Below are positions 33,636 to 42,074 of a stretch of DNA of 53,429 nucleotides, one piece after another. The notes under the pieces are model-generated. The model was not told the DNA's origin, searched no databases, and was given only the letters and a program-made list of their open reading frames with translations. The stretch is from Nonomuraea sediminis (GTDB taxonomy: Bacteria > Actinomycetota > Actinomycetes > Streptosporangiales > Streptosporangiaceae): assembly GCF_018531495.1 (NCBI RefSeq), contig NZ_JAHDTI010000025.1, positions 1-53,429 on the forward strand, in the 5' to 3' direction. Each line of letters opens with the position of its first letter. The stretch's first letter is position 1. Position numbers and translations under genes: made by a program.

Positions 33636-34811
33636 CTAAACCATTAATGATGGAGGGGTATCCGCGGGCAACGGGCCGGTCTCGGGGTTGAAGAGCGTCT
33701 TGGACAGGCGCTCGACGCCGTAACAGACAGCGCCGACCGCCACGCACTCGTCGCCGAGCACCGAAGCCCGCAGCTCTGGAGTGCGCAGGCACATCGTCTC
33801 CAGTTCGCCCCTCAGCGGCTCCAGGAGCACGTCGGCCGACCGGGAGAAGCCCCCGCCGAGCACCACCAGGTCGGGATCGACGGTGAGGGCCATCGCGGAG
33901 GTGGCCAGCGCGAGCACCTTGACGTACCGCAGGACGGCGCCGCGCGCGCCGGCGTCGCCGCGCCTGGCGGCCTCGAACACCGCCCCCGCGACCGCGTCGG
34001 GCGGCGTGCCGGGTTCCACGGCGGGGACGGCCTGCAGGAGCTCGCCCACGTGACCGAGGTTGAACAGCGGGTGCACGCCGATCTCGCCCGCCGCTCCCCC
34101 GCCGCCGCGCAGGGGGACCCCGTCGAGCACGACGGCGGCCCCGGCCCGCCTGCCGACGTGCAGGAAGATCAGATTCCGGGTGTCGCGGGCGATGCCCCTG
34201 CGGCACTCGGCGAGTGCGGCGAGCCGGCTGTCGTTCTCCACGAGGACCGCGCAGCCCAGCCGCGCGCCGACGTGATCGGCCAGCGGCACGCTCGACCAGT
34301 CCTGGATGGCCCGTGACAGGACGACGCGTCCTTGCAGGTCGACGTAGCCCGTGCTGCCCGCGACCGCGATCCAGACGTCGGAGGCGGAGGTGCCCGAGCC
34401 GGTCAGGCAGGCGTCGACGGCCCTGTCGACGGCGGCCAGCCGCTCGGCGCGCGGCTGCTCGGGAGTGACCGGCTCGCGCGTGGTGTGCAGGACGTTGCCG
34501 TCGAGGTCGGCCACGACCGCGAGCACCTTGTGCGCTCCTATGTCGAGCCCCAGCACTCGGCCCGCTTCCCCGCGGAACCGGTAGCGGCGCGCGGGCCTGC
34601 CCTTCTCGCCGCCGCTCGGATCCATCTGGGCCACCCAGCCCAGCTCCATCAGGTCGCTGACCACCACCTTGATGGTGGCTCTGGCCAGGTCGGCGCGCTC
34701 GGCGAGCTTGGTCAGCGTCATCGGGCCGCCGGCGCGCAGGGCGGCGAGCGCGGAGAGCGCGTTGAGCCGCCGGAGCCGCTGAAGGTCGCCGCCAGTCACG
34801 GAGTGCGTCAC
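33636..34811 (-). CDS. ROK-family transcriptional repressor
   Basis: About 391 residues: an N-terminal winged helix (LQRLRRLNALSALAALRAGG, LTKLAERADLARATIKVVVS) joined to a ROK sugar-kinase-like domain (VLGLDIGAHKVLAVVADLDG, GSTGYVDLQGRVVLSRAIQD, GGGGAAGEIGVHPL). The C-x-C-G-x-x-G-C-x-E zinc motif of many ROK proteins is not seen. GTG at 34811 has AAGAAGGG upstream and is preferred to the ATG at 34853. The gene diverges from GH20 and the sugar-ABC operon, so it most likely represses that operon and is released by an amino sugar such as GlcNAc or its phosphate. The inducer is an inference. Confidence 0.87.
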   Translation of the reverse strand: MTHSVTGGDLQRLRRLNALSALAALRAGGPMTLTKLAERADLARATIKVVVSDLMELGWVAQMDPSGGEKGRPARRYRFRGEAGRVLGLDIGAHKVLAVVADLDGNVLHTTREPVTPEQPRAERLAAVDRAVDACLTGSGTSASDVWIAVAGSTGYVDLQGRVVLSRAIQDWSSVPLADHVGARLGCAVLVENDSRLAALAECRRGIARDTRNLIFLHVGRRAGAAVVLDGVPLRGGGGAAGEIGVHPLFNLGHVGELLQAVPAVEPGTPPDAVAGAVFEAARRGDAGARGAVLRYVKVLALATSAMALTVDPDLVVLGGGFSRSADVLLEPLRGELETMCLRTPELRASVLGDECVAVGAVCYGVERLSKTLFNPETGPLPADTPPSLMV

Positions 34812-34954
34812 GGATAACCCTTCTTGACGAACCTTAATGGTGGACTTCATCATAAATCCTCATCGGGGCGGTACGCCACCGCAACGCAAGCCCGCCCAGC
34901 CCGCACGGCGACACAATCGCCGAACCCCGACCTCCGACCCCTCAGGGACCTGAC

Positions 34955-36595
34955 TTGCTGCTGCCACGACCCGTTCACCTCACCCGAGACGGCACGGAGC
35001 CCTTCACCCTCACCACGGCCACAGTGATCGCCGCACCCCCCGAGCTCGCGCGGGTGGAAGGCTGGCTGCGTGGCGTGCTGTTCCCCGTGACCGGCCTGCC
35101 GCTGCCGCCCGGAGAGGCGCGGCCCGGGGCGATCGAGTTCACCCTGGCGGCCGGGCTCGGCCATGAAGCGTACCGCCTGACCGTGCGCCCCGGCGGGGTG
35201 CGCATCGAAGCGGGGGACGCGGCGGGGGCGTTCTACGGCGCGCAGACCCTGCGCCAGCTGCTGCCGCCCGCGGCCTTCCGCAGCGGCGCGGTCGGCGAGC
35301 GGGACTGGCTCGTCGCCCCGGTCACCGTCGAGGACCGGCCGAGATTCCGGTGGCGCGGCTGCCTCATCGACGTGGCCAGGCACTTCCTGCCCAAGCCCGA
35401 CCTGCTGCGGTACATCGACCTGCTGGCCGCGCACAAGCTCAACGTGCTGCACCTGCACCTGACCGACGATCAGGGCTGGCGGTTCGAGGTGAAGGGGTAC
35501 CCGAAGCTGACCGAGGTCGGCGCCTGGCGGAGGGAGAGCCCGCTGGGGTCCCGCCGGCAGGGCCTGTTCGACGGCCGCCCGCACGGCGGCTTCTACACCC
35601 AGGACGACCTGCGCGAGATCGTGTCGTACGCGGCGGACCGGTTCGTCACCGTGGTGCCCGAGATCGAGCTGCCCGGGCACTCCCAGGCCGCCATCGCCGC
35701 CTATCCGGAGCTGGGCAACCTCGACGACCCGCTGGAGGTCGCCACCCAGTGGGGCGTCTCCCCGAACGTGCTCAACGTCGAGGACGCCACGCTCGCCTTC
35801 TACCGGGACGTGCTCGACCAGGTCATGGAGATCTTCCCCGGCGAGTACGTCTGCGTGGGCGGCGACGAGTGCCCCAAGACGCAGTGGCGGGAGAGCCCGT
35901 CGGCCCAGCGGCGCATCCGCGAGCTCGGCCTGCGCGACGAGGACGAGCTGCAGAGCTGGTTCATCCGCCAGTTCTCCGACCATCTGACCGCGCGCGGGCG
36001 ACGCCTGCTGGGCTGGGACGAGATCATCGAGGGCGGCCTGCCGCCGGGTGCGACCGTGGCGTCCTGGCGCGGCACGTACGGCGCGGTCGTGGCGGCCAGG
36101 GCCGGGCACGACGTGATCACGTGCCCGTTCACCCAGCTCTACCTCGACTTCCGGCAGTCGGACCGGCCCGACGAGCCGGTCCCGATCGGTAGCGTGATCT
36201 CGCTGCGCGACGTCCACGCCTTCGAACCGGTGCCGCCGGAGCTCACGGAGGCCGAGGCCGTCCGCGTGCTCGGCGCGCAGGCGAACCTCTGGACCGAGCA
36301 CATCGACTCGCCTCGCGCGCTCGACTACATGGCCTTCCCCCGCCTGTCGGCCTTCGCCGAGGTCGTGTGGAGCCCCGCGGGCGGCGACTTCGACGACTTC
36401 CGAGCGCGGCTGCACCACCACGAGCTCCGGCTCGCCGCGCTGGGCGTGGAGTACCGCAAGGAGACCGGCCCCGAGCCGTGGCAGACGCGGCCGGACGTCA
36501 AGGGCTGGCCGCGCGAGCGGGCGGAGACCGAGGCCGAGGTGGCGGCCTGGACCCGCGGCATCCGACGAAACCTCAGTGGAGAGAGGCACGCATGA
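34955..36595 (+). CDS. Beta-N-acetylhexosaminidase (GH20)
   Basis: A 546-residue GH20 enzyme that removes terminal beta-GlcNAc or GalNAc. Seen are FYGAQTLRQLLPPAAF, RWRGCLIDVARHFLPKPDLL, LHLHLTDDQGWRFEVKGYPK, the D-E pair in VCVGGDECPKTQW (about residues 302-303; Asp orients the acetamido group, Glu is the acid) and ANLWTEHIDSPRALDYMAFP. There is no signal peptide, so it should act in the cytoplasm on imported oligosaccharides. The start is TTG at 34955 with AGGGA upstream. Its stop overlaps the next gene's ATG (ATGA). It is the first gene of the operon opposite the ROK repressor. Confidence 0.93.
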   Translation: MLLPRPVHLTRDGTEPFTLTTATVIAAPPELARVEGWLRGVLFPVTGLPLPPGEARPGAIEFTLAAGLGHEAYRLTVRPGGVRIEAGDAAGAFYGAQTLRQLLPPAAFRSGAVGERDWLVAPVTVEDRPRFRWRGCLIDVARHFLPKPDLLRYIDLLAAHKLNVLHLHLTDDQGWRFEVKGYPKLTEVGAWRRESPLGSRRQGLFDGRPHGGFYTQDDLREIVSYAADRFVTVVPEIELPGHSQAAIAAYPELGNLDDPLEVATQWGVSPNVLNVEDATLAFYRDVLDQVMEIFPGEYVCVGGDECPKTQWRESPSAQRRIRELGLRDEDELQSWFIRQFSDHLTARGRRLLGWDEIIEGGLPPGATVASWRGTYGAVVAARAGHDVITCPFTQLYLDFRQSDRPDEPVPIGSVISLRDVHAFEPVPPELTEAEAVRVLGAQANLWTEHIDSPRALDYMAFPRLSAFAEVVWSPAGGDFDDFRARLHHHELRLAALGVEYRKETGPEPWQTRPDVKGWPRERAETEAEVAAWTRGIRRNLSGERHA

Positions 36596-38964
36596 CCAGA
36601 CGCCTGTCCGTCATCCTCATCGGCTTATCCTGCCTGCTCGGCGTGATCACCCCGGCCCGTGCGGCGACTCCCGAGCTGTCGGCGTACTTCAGCAGGCCGA
36701 GCGTCGACGGCACGCTCGACGGCTCCCTGCTGACGCGGTTGCTGGGCCTGATCGACCTGGCCGCGCCGGGTTCCACTCTGCGCGTGGCGACGTACGTGCT
36801 GGAGATCAGGACCGTCAAGGACGAGCTCGTGGCGGCGCACGATCGCGGCGTCGACGTACGGGTGGTGTCCGAGGGGTCCGGTCACGACCCGCTGCTCGAC
36901 GAGTTGGCCGCCGCCGGCGTGCCGGTCACGCTCTGCACCATGGGCTGCAACGGCCCGGACACCGACATCAACCACCACAAGTTCTTCGTGTTCAGCCGCC
37001 TCACAGACGGCAGGACCGACGTGGTCGCGCAGAGCTCGCAGAACCTCAGCGCCGACAACTCCCTCCACCAGAACATGCTGATCAGCTCGGGCGACGCCGG
37101 GCTGGCCGCGGGCTACCGGCAGGTGTTCGACACGCTGGTCTCCCGGGTGCGGACGACCTGGAAGGCGCCCTTCACCTCCTCCAGCGGCAAGGTCACGGTG
37201 TGGATGGAGCCCCGCGACACCGCCTACGACCAGTCCGCCTACGGCGACGCCGACCTGGTCGCGGCCATGATCAAGGACGTGGGCTGCCCCGGCACGATCC
37301 GCGTGGCGCAGTCGCAGTTCGCCACGGACAGGCCGGCCGTCATCGACGCGCTCAAGGCGAAGAAGCAGCAGGGGTGCGGCGTCCAGGTGCTCGTCGCCGA
37401 GGGCAACCAGACGGTCTCGACCGCCCAGGAACTCGCCAAGGGCGGCATCGTGGTGCACACCTTCAGGCCCGGCGGCTGCCACTATCCGGCCGGGGACACC
37501 TGCGCGCCCGACAACCTCCACTCGAAGATCATCCTGGTGGACGGGCCGTCGGCGGCGGCGGGCGGCGCGACGCGGCGCTACGTCTACACCGGCTCCCACA
37601 ACCTCAACGCCGGCTCCCTGACCGCCTCGGACGACTCCTTCCTCCGTATCGACGACGCGGGGATCTACGCGGCGTACGACGCGGACTTCGCCGCGATGCT
37701 GGACGAGATGATCAAGTTCGTCCCCTCCGCCTATCCGGACGCCGCGCTCCAGATGGCCGCCAATGGCCCCGACGACCAGCGGGCGCCGAGGGCGGCCGCC
37801 ATGCGCGCCGGCTACACGGCCGTGGCCTGGGAGGACGACCGTGATCGTGCCTCGGTGGACGGCACCGAGGTCTACGCGCGCATCTACCACGACGGGCAGC
37901 CGGTGACCGGCCCCGTGAAGGTCTCGATGGGCGGGGCCGGGTGCGCGACCGGCTGGAACCACGTGCAGCCGTCGGCCGGCGTCGACGACACGGGCAACGC
38001 CTACGTCGCCTGGGCCGAGGACGGCGACTGCCGGGGCGAGCACAACATCGCGGTGCGCAGGCTCTCCCCGTCGGGCACGCTGAGCTCGACGATCTGGGCG
38101 AACGACCCGCAGTGGAGCGGCGACCAGACCCGACCGAGGATCGCGGTCCGGGGCGACGGCGGGTTCACGGTGGTCTGGGAGGACGCGCCGACCAAGACCG
38201 TCCGCGCGGCCGGCTACGCCTCGCTGACCTCGCGTGCCTTCGCGCCGGTCCAGGTGGGCGCGGGCGACCGCCCGGACGTGGCCGTCGACGGCGCCGGCAC
38301 CGCGACCGTGGTCTGGCAGCAGGCGCCCGACGTGTACGGCAAGCGCGTCTCGGCGACCGGCGCGACCGTCGCCGCCGCCACGAAGATCAACACCAACGCG
38401 GCCACCGAGCACCTGGCTCCCGCGGTGGCGACGACGGCGGGCGGCGACAGCGTCGTCGCCTGGAGCGACAACGTGGCGGTCACCGGAGGCGACGTGAAGA
38501 CCGTCTGGCGGGTGCGGACGCGAGGTCTGACGCCCTCCCTGGGATCGAGGTTCGCGGAGAACCCCGTCGCGTTCGGGAAGTACGCACCGAACACGGTCTC
38601 CGACGGCGGCAAGGAGTACCCGCCGCTGTGCGGGAGGGTGTCGTCGGTGGACAGGTGCGCGGTCCAGGGATCGCCGTCCGTCGCCGTCGACGACAGCGGA
38701 CGGTTCGTCGTCGGCTGGACCGAGTCCGACATCTGGAACGCCGGCCGTTCCTTCGAGGTGTACGCCCGCGGCTTCAACGCCGACGGGACGACGGCCGGCC
38801 GGTTCCCCTGCGAGCGCATGAACCCGAACACGGCCGGCAGCCAGTCGGCCACCGCCGTCGCCGCCGACGCCACCGGCTTCCACCTCTTCTACGCCGAGGA
38901 CTTCGACGTCAACGGATACAGCGATGTCGTGGCGCGGACCGGCTTCACCAACACCGAATTCTGA
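36592..38964 (+). CDS. Secreted phospholipase-D-family protein with beta-propeller-like tail
   Basis: A 790-residue protein with a signal peptide (MTRRLSVILIGLSCLLGVIT...ARA). Two PLD-type half-sites follow: NHHKFFVFSRLTDG near residue 127, where the usual Asp of H-x-K-x4-D is Ser, and LHSKIILVDGPS near 309, a full H-x-K-x4-D, followed by VYTGSHNLNAGSL. Residues ~390-790 contain repeated units such as PSAGVDDTGNAYVAWAEDGD, PRIAVRGDGGFTVVWEDAPT and PSVAVDDSGRFVVGWTESD, probably a beta-propeller for binding. It could be an extracellular phosphodiesterase (lipase or nuclease). Coupled to GH20 by ATGA, it belongs to the same transcript, an unusual partner for a sugar operon. Confidence 0.85.
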   Translation: MTRRLSVILIGLSCLLGVITPARAATPELSAYFSRPSVDGTLDGSLLTRLLGLIDLAAPGSTLRVATYVLEIRTVKDELVAAHDRGVDVRVVSEGSGHDPLLDELAAAGVPVTLCTMGCNGPDTDINHHKFFVFSRLTDGRTDVVAQSSQNLSADNSLHQNMLISSGDAGLAAGYRQVFDTLVSRVRTTWKAPFTSSSGKVTVWMEPRDTAYDQSAYGDADLVAAMIKDVGCPGTIRVAQSQFATDRPAVIDALKAKKQQGCGVQVLVAEGNQTVSTAQELAKGGIVVHTFRPGGCHYPAGDTCAPDNLHSKIILVDGPSAAAGGATRRYVYTGSHNLNAGSLTASDDSFLRIDDAGIYAAYDADFAAMLDEMIKFVPSAYPDAALQMAANGPDDQRAPRAAAMRAGYTAVAWEDDRDRASVDGTEVYARIYHDGQPVTGPVKVSMGGAGCATGWNHVQPSAGVDDTGNAYVAWAEDGDCRGEHNIAVRRLSPSGTLSSTIWANDPQWSGDQTRPRIAVRGDGGFTVVWEDAPTKTVRAAGYASLTSRAFAPVQVGAGDRPDVAVDGAGTATVVWQQAPDVYGKRVSATGATVAAATKINTNAATEHLAPAVATTAGGDSVVAWSDNVAVTGGDVKTVWRVRTRGLTPSLGSRFAENPVAFGKYAPNTVSDGGKEYPPLCGRVSSVDRCAVQGSPSVAVDDSGRFVVGWTESDIWNAGRSFEVYARGFNADGTTAGRFPCERMNPNTAGSQSATAVAADATGFHLFYAEDFDVNGYSDVVARTGFTNTEF

Positions 38965-39048
38965 GCGGAGCGCCGCCCTCCGCGCCGATCCCTCGCGATC
39001 GAGACCCTGACCACCACCCCCGACGCTTCCAGAGAGAAGGAACCCCCC

Positions 39049-40293
39049 GTGCGTCTGCGTATGGCATTGGTCGCCACCCTGGCCGTGACCCTGGCCGGTT
39101 GTGGCTCCGGCACCGACACCACCACCAAGTCCGGAAAAATCACGATCAACTACGCGATTTGGGAGAAGAACGACCAAGCCAGCACCCAGAAAATCATCGA
39201 CGCCTTCCAGAAGCAGCACCCCGACGTCACGGTCAAGCTGGAGATCACCCCCTGGGACCAGTACTGGACCAAGCTCCAGACCGCCGCCACCGGCGGCGCG
39301 GCCCCCGACGTCTTCTGGATGAACAGCCTCAACGTCCGCCTGTACGCCAAGGGCGGCGTGCTCGCCCCCATCGCGAACGCCGACGTCAGCTCCTTCCCGC
39401 AGGCGATCGTGGACGGCTACCGCTACGACGGCAAGCTGTACGGCATGCCGCGCGACGTCGGCCTCCCCGTGCTCTGGTACGACAAGGAGCTCTTCGACAA
39501 GGCCGGCGTCAAGTACCCGACCGCCGACTGGACCTGGGACGACCTCAGGGCCGCCGCCAAGAAGCTGACCGACCCGGCCAAGAAGCAGTACGGCCTGCTG
39601 GCCCCCATGTGGGACCAGGGTGGCTTCTACCCCACGATGATCCAGGCCGGCGGCCACGTCATCTCCGCCGACGGCAAGAAGTCGGGCTTCGACGAGCCCG
39701 GCTCCATCCAGGGCCTGGAGTTCTGGACCGACATGATCAACAAGGACAAGGTCGCCCCGCCCGCCCAGGCGACGACCGACACCGATCCCATCCAGCTGTT
39801 CATGACCGGCAAGTACGCCATGTACTACGGCGGCTCCTGGCTCGCCACCGCGTTCAAGGCCAACACCGAGCGCGGCGACAAGGTCGACGTGGCGCCCCTG
39901 CCCAAGGGGCCGGCGCAGGAGGCCGTCATCCTGCTCGGCCTGGCCAACGCCGTCTCGGCCAAGAGCGAGCACCCGGTTGAGAGCGCGCAGTTCGCCACGT
40001 TCCTCTCCTCCGAGGAGGCCGAGAAGATCCTCAGCGACACCGGCGGCGCCTCGGTCTCCTCGCGGGCGGGCACCCAGGACGGCTGGTTCAACGCCTTCCC
40101 GAACTACCACCTGAAGGAGGCGTTCGACGCCTCGATCCCGCACGGCGTGCCGTACCCCGTCTCCCTGAACACCGCCAAGTGGCAGGACGTGCAGAACAAG
40201 CTCCTCGCCGAGGCGTGGGCGGGCAAGCGGCCGACCGCGGACGCGGCCAGGGAGATCGCCGCGCAGATGAACGAGATCCTGGCCAAGGAGTAG
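39049..40293 (+). CDS. ABC sugar-binding lipoprotein
   Basis: A 414-residue family 1 solute-binding protein. The lipobox LAVTLAGCGSG anchors it outside the membrane. INYAIWEKNDQASTQKIIDA, FQKQHPDVTVKLEITPWDQY, GGAAPDVFWMNSLNVRLYAK and MYYGGSWLATAFKA are typical, with many aromatic residues for sugar stacking. GTG at 39049 follows AGAAGGA. With the two permeases it makes a carbohydrate importer of the CUT1 type. Linkage to GH20 points to chitobiose, GlcNAc oligomers or another hexosamine glycan. Confidence 0.92.
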   Translation: MRLRMALVATLAVTLAGCGSGTDTTTKSGKITINYAIWEKNDQASTQKIIDAFQKQHPDVTVKLEITPWDQYWTKLQTAATGGAAPDVFWMNSLNVRLYAKGGVLAPIANADVSSFPQAIVDGYRYDGKLYGMPRDVGLPVLWYDKELFDKAGVKYPTADWTWDDLRAAAKKLTDPAKKQYGLLAPMWDQGGFYPTMIQAGGHVISADGKKSGFDEPGSIQGLEFWTDMINKDKVAPPAQATTDTDPIQLFMTGKYAMYYGGSWLATAFKANTERGDKVDVAPLPKGPAQEAVILLGLANAVSAKSEHPVESAQFATFLSSEEAEKILSDTGGASVSSRAGTQDGWFNAFPNYHLKEAFDASIPHGVPYPVSLNTAKWQDVQNKLLAEAWAGKRPTADAAREIAAQMNEILAKE

Positions 40294-40296
40294 CGG

Positions 40297-41226
40297 ATGC
40301 TGCTGACCGAGGAACGGGCCGCCGTCAAGGCGGCGGCCCGGCCGGGGCGGCGGCCGCGCCGCGACTGGCTCTGGGGTTACGGGCTGATCGCGCCCATGGC
40401 CCTCGGGCTGGCCGTGTTCTACCTGTGGCCGATCGTCCAGACGCTCTACCTGAGCTTCACCGAGTCGGGCGTGTTCGGCGGGCAGACGTGGGTGGGGCTC
40501 GACAACTTCGCCGCCCTCTTCGGCGACGAGGAGATGCTCGGCGCGTTGCGCAACACGCTGCTCTACTCCGTGCTCGTGCTCATCGGGGTGCCGCTGGCGA
40601 TCGTGATCGCGGCGCTGCTCAACGTGCCGGGGCTGCGCGGGCTCGGTTTCTACCGCACGCTGTACTTCCTGCCCGTGGTCACCATGCCCGCGGCCGTCGG
40701 CCTGACCTGGCGCTACCTGTACAACGGCGACTTCGGCCTGATCAACTACCTGCTCGGCGAGATCGGGATCGACGGGCCCTACTGGGTCTCCGACCCCGAG
40801 TTCGCGATCTACGCCATCGCGGTGGTCGGGATCTGGAGCTCGCTCGGGTACAACGCCGTGCTGTTCCTGGCCGGGCTGCAGGGGATCCCGAAGCACTATT
40901 ACGAGGCCGCCGCGATCGATGGCGCGGGCAGGATGCGGCAGTTCTTCCGCATCACGCTGCCGCTGCTCACGCCCACCACGTTCTTCGTCATGGTGATCAC
41001 GCTGATCAACGCTCTGCAGGTGTTCGACCTGGTCTACCTCATGATCGACACCAAGAGCCCGGCGATGGCGGGGAGCCGTACGATCGTCTACCTCTTCTAC
41101 GAGCAGGGCTTCGTGCAGAACAGCCGCGGCTACGCAGCCGCGATCGCGGTCGTGCTGCTGGCCCTGATCCTCGCGCTGACCGCCCTCCAGTTCAGGCTGC
41201 AGAGGCGGTGGGTCCACTATGAGTAG
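40297..41226 (+). CDS. ABC sugar permease, MalF/UgpA type
   Basis: A 309-residue protein with six transmembrane helices. It begins with a basic cytoplasmic segment (RRPRRDWLWGYGLIAPMALG). The ATPase-docking EAA loop is KHYYEAAAIDGAGRMRQFFR with the conserved E-A-A...D-G-A...G. The gene starts four bases after the binding-protein stop and overlaps the next permease by eight bases, so all three are co-translated. No ATPase gene is in the window; a shared MsiK-type ATPase elsewhere is expected from known actinobacterial sugar transporters. Confidence 0.92.
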   Translation: MLLTEERAAVKAAARPGRRPRRDWLWGYGLIAPMALGLAVFYLWPIVQTLYLSFTESGVFGGQTWVGLDNFAALFGDEEMLGALRNTLLYSVLVLIGVPLAIVIAALLNVPGLRGLGFYRTLYFLPVVTMPAAVGLTWRYLYNGDFGLINYLLGEIGIDGPYWVSDPEFAIYAIAVVGIWSSLGYNAVLFLAGLQGIPKHYYEAAAIDGAGRMRQFFRITLPLLTPTTFFVMVITLINALQVFDLVYLMIDTKSPAMAGSRTIVYLFYEQGFVQNSRGYAAAIAVVLLALILALTALQFRLQRRWVHYE

Positions 41227-42028
41227 GCGCTGGATCGTGCACGCGGTCCTGCTCGCCGGTGGGCTGATCATGATCACGCCGTTCGTCTGGCAGCTCGTGG
41301 TCTCGCTGCAGACGGTCACCGAGTCGATGCGGGTGCCGCCCACGCCGGTCCCCTCCTGGCAGTGGCACAACTTCGCCGACGTGTTCAGGACCGTGCCGCT
41401 CGGGCGGCAGTTCCTCAACACCGTGATCGTCACGGCGGCGGTGACGGCCGGGCAGCTGCTGCTCTGCTCGCTCGCGGCCTTCGCCTTCGCGCGGCTGGAC
41501 TTCCCCGGGCGCGGGCCGATCTTCATGCTGTTCCTGGCCGTGCTGATGGTGCCGGGAGAGCTGTTCCTGCTGCCCCGGTACGAGATCATGCAGGGGCTCG
41601 GCTGGCTCAACACCCTCCAGGCGCTCATCGCCCCCGGGGTCTTCGGGGCCTTCGGCACGTTCCTGCTGCGGCAGTTCTTCAAGACGCTGCCCAGGGAACT
41701 GGACGAGGCGGCGCGCCTGGACGGCGCCAACCCGCTGCAGATCTACTGGTGGATCATGCTGCCGCTGGTGCGGCCCGGGCTGCTGGCGCTCGGGCTGCTG
41801 ACCGTCATGTGGTCCTGGAGCAGCCTGCTCTGGCCGCTGGTGGTCAACACCGACCCGGAGATGATGACGCTCTCCGCCGGGCTGGCCTCGCTGCGCGGCC
41901 AGTACCTGACCAATTACCCGATCCTCTTCGCCGGGTCCGTCGTCGCCTCGCTGCCCGTGATCGTTCTTTTCGTAGTCATGCAGCGACAGCTGATCGCCGG
42001 GATCGCGTTCACCGGCTCGAAGGGCTGA
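41219..42028 (+). CDS. ABC sugar permease, MalG/UgpE type
   Basis: A 269-residue partner permease with six helices. The first is HAVLLAGGLIMITPFVWQLV; the EAA loop is LPRELDEAARLDGANPLQIY (E-A-A-R-x-D-G-A). ATG at 41219 lies inside the end of the preceding gene, showing tight coupling. Together the permeases form the membrane channel of the CUT1 importer. Confidence 0.92.
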   Translation: MSRRWIVHAVLLAGGLIMITPFVWQLVVSLQTVTESMRVPPTPVPSWQWHNFADVFRTVPLGRQFLNTVIVTAAVTAGQLLLCSLAAFAFARLDFPGRGPIFMLFLAVLMVPGELFLLPRYEIMQGLGWLNTLQALIAPGVFGAFGTFLLRQFFKTLPRELDEAARLDGANPLQIYWWIMLPLVRPGLLALGLLTVMWSWSSLLWPLVVNTDPEMMTLSAGLASLRGQYLTNYPILFAGSVVASLPVIVLFVVMQRQLIAGIAFTGSKG

Positions 42029-42074
42029 TCCACCAGTCTTTTCTCCCGTTGTATCCCCCTATCGAGGAGTATGT

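Noticed and set aside
33620..34850. Similar AACC(A/T)TAATG(A/G)TGG strings at both ends of the ROK gene
   Set aside because: The resemblance is short, one copy lies at the 3' end of the gene, and symmetry is poor; not called as an operator.
34850..36589. Minus-strand frame of 579 codons opposite GH20
   Set aside because: The GH20 catalytic motifs are on the plus strand, and the antisense reading is low-complexity.
36625..41730. Minus-strand frame open for about 1700 codons
   Set aside because: It is antisense to the PLD, binding-protein and permease genes. In very GC-rich DNA the frame opposite a real gene often lacks stops; its translation is Arg/Val/Gly/Asp-rich with no domain.
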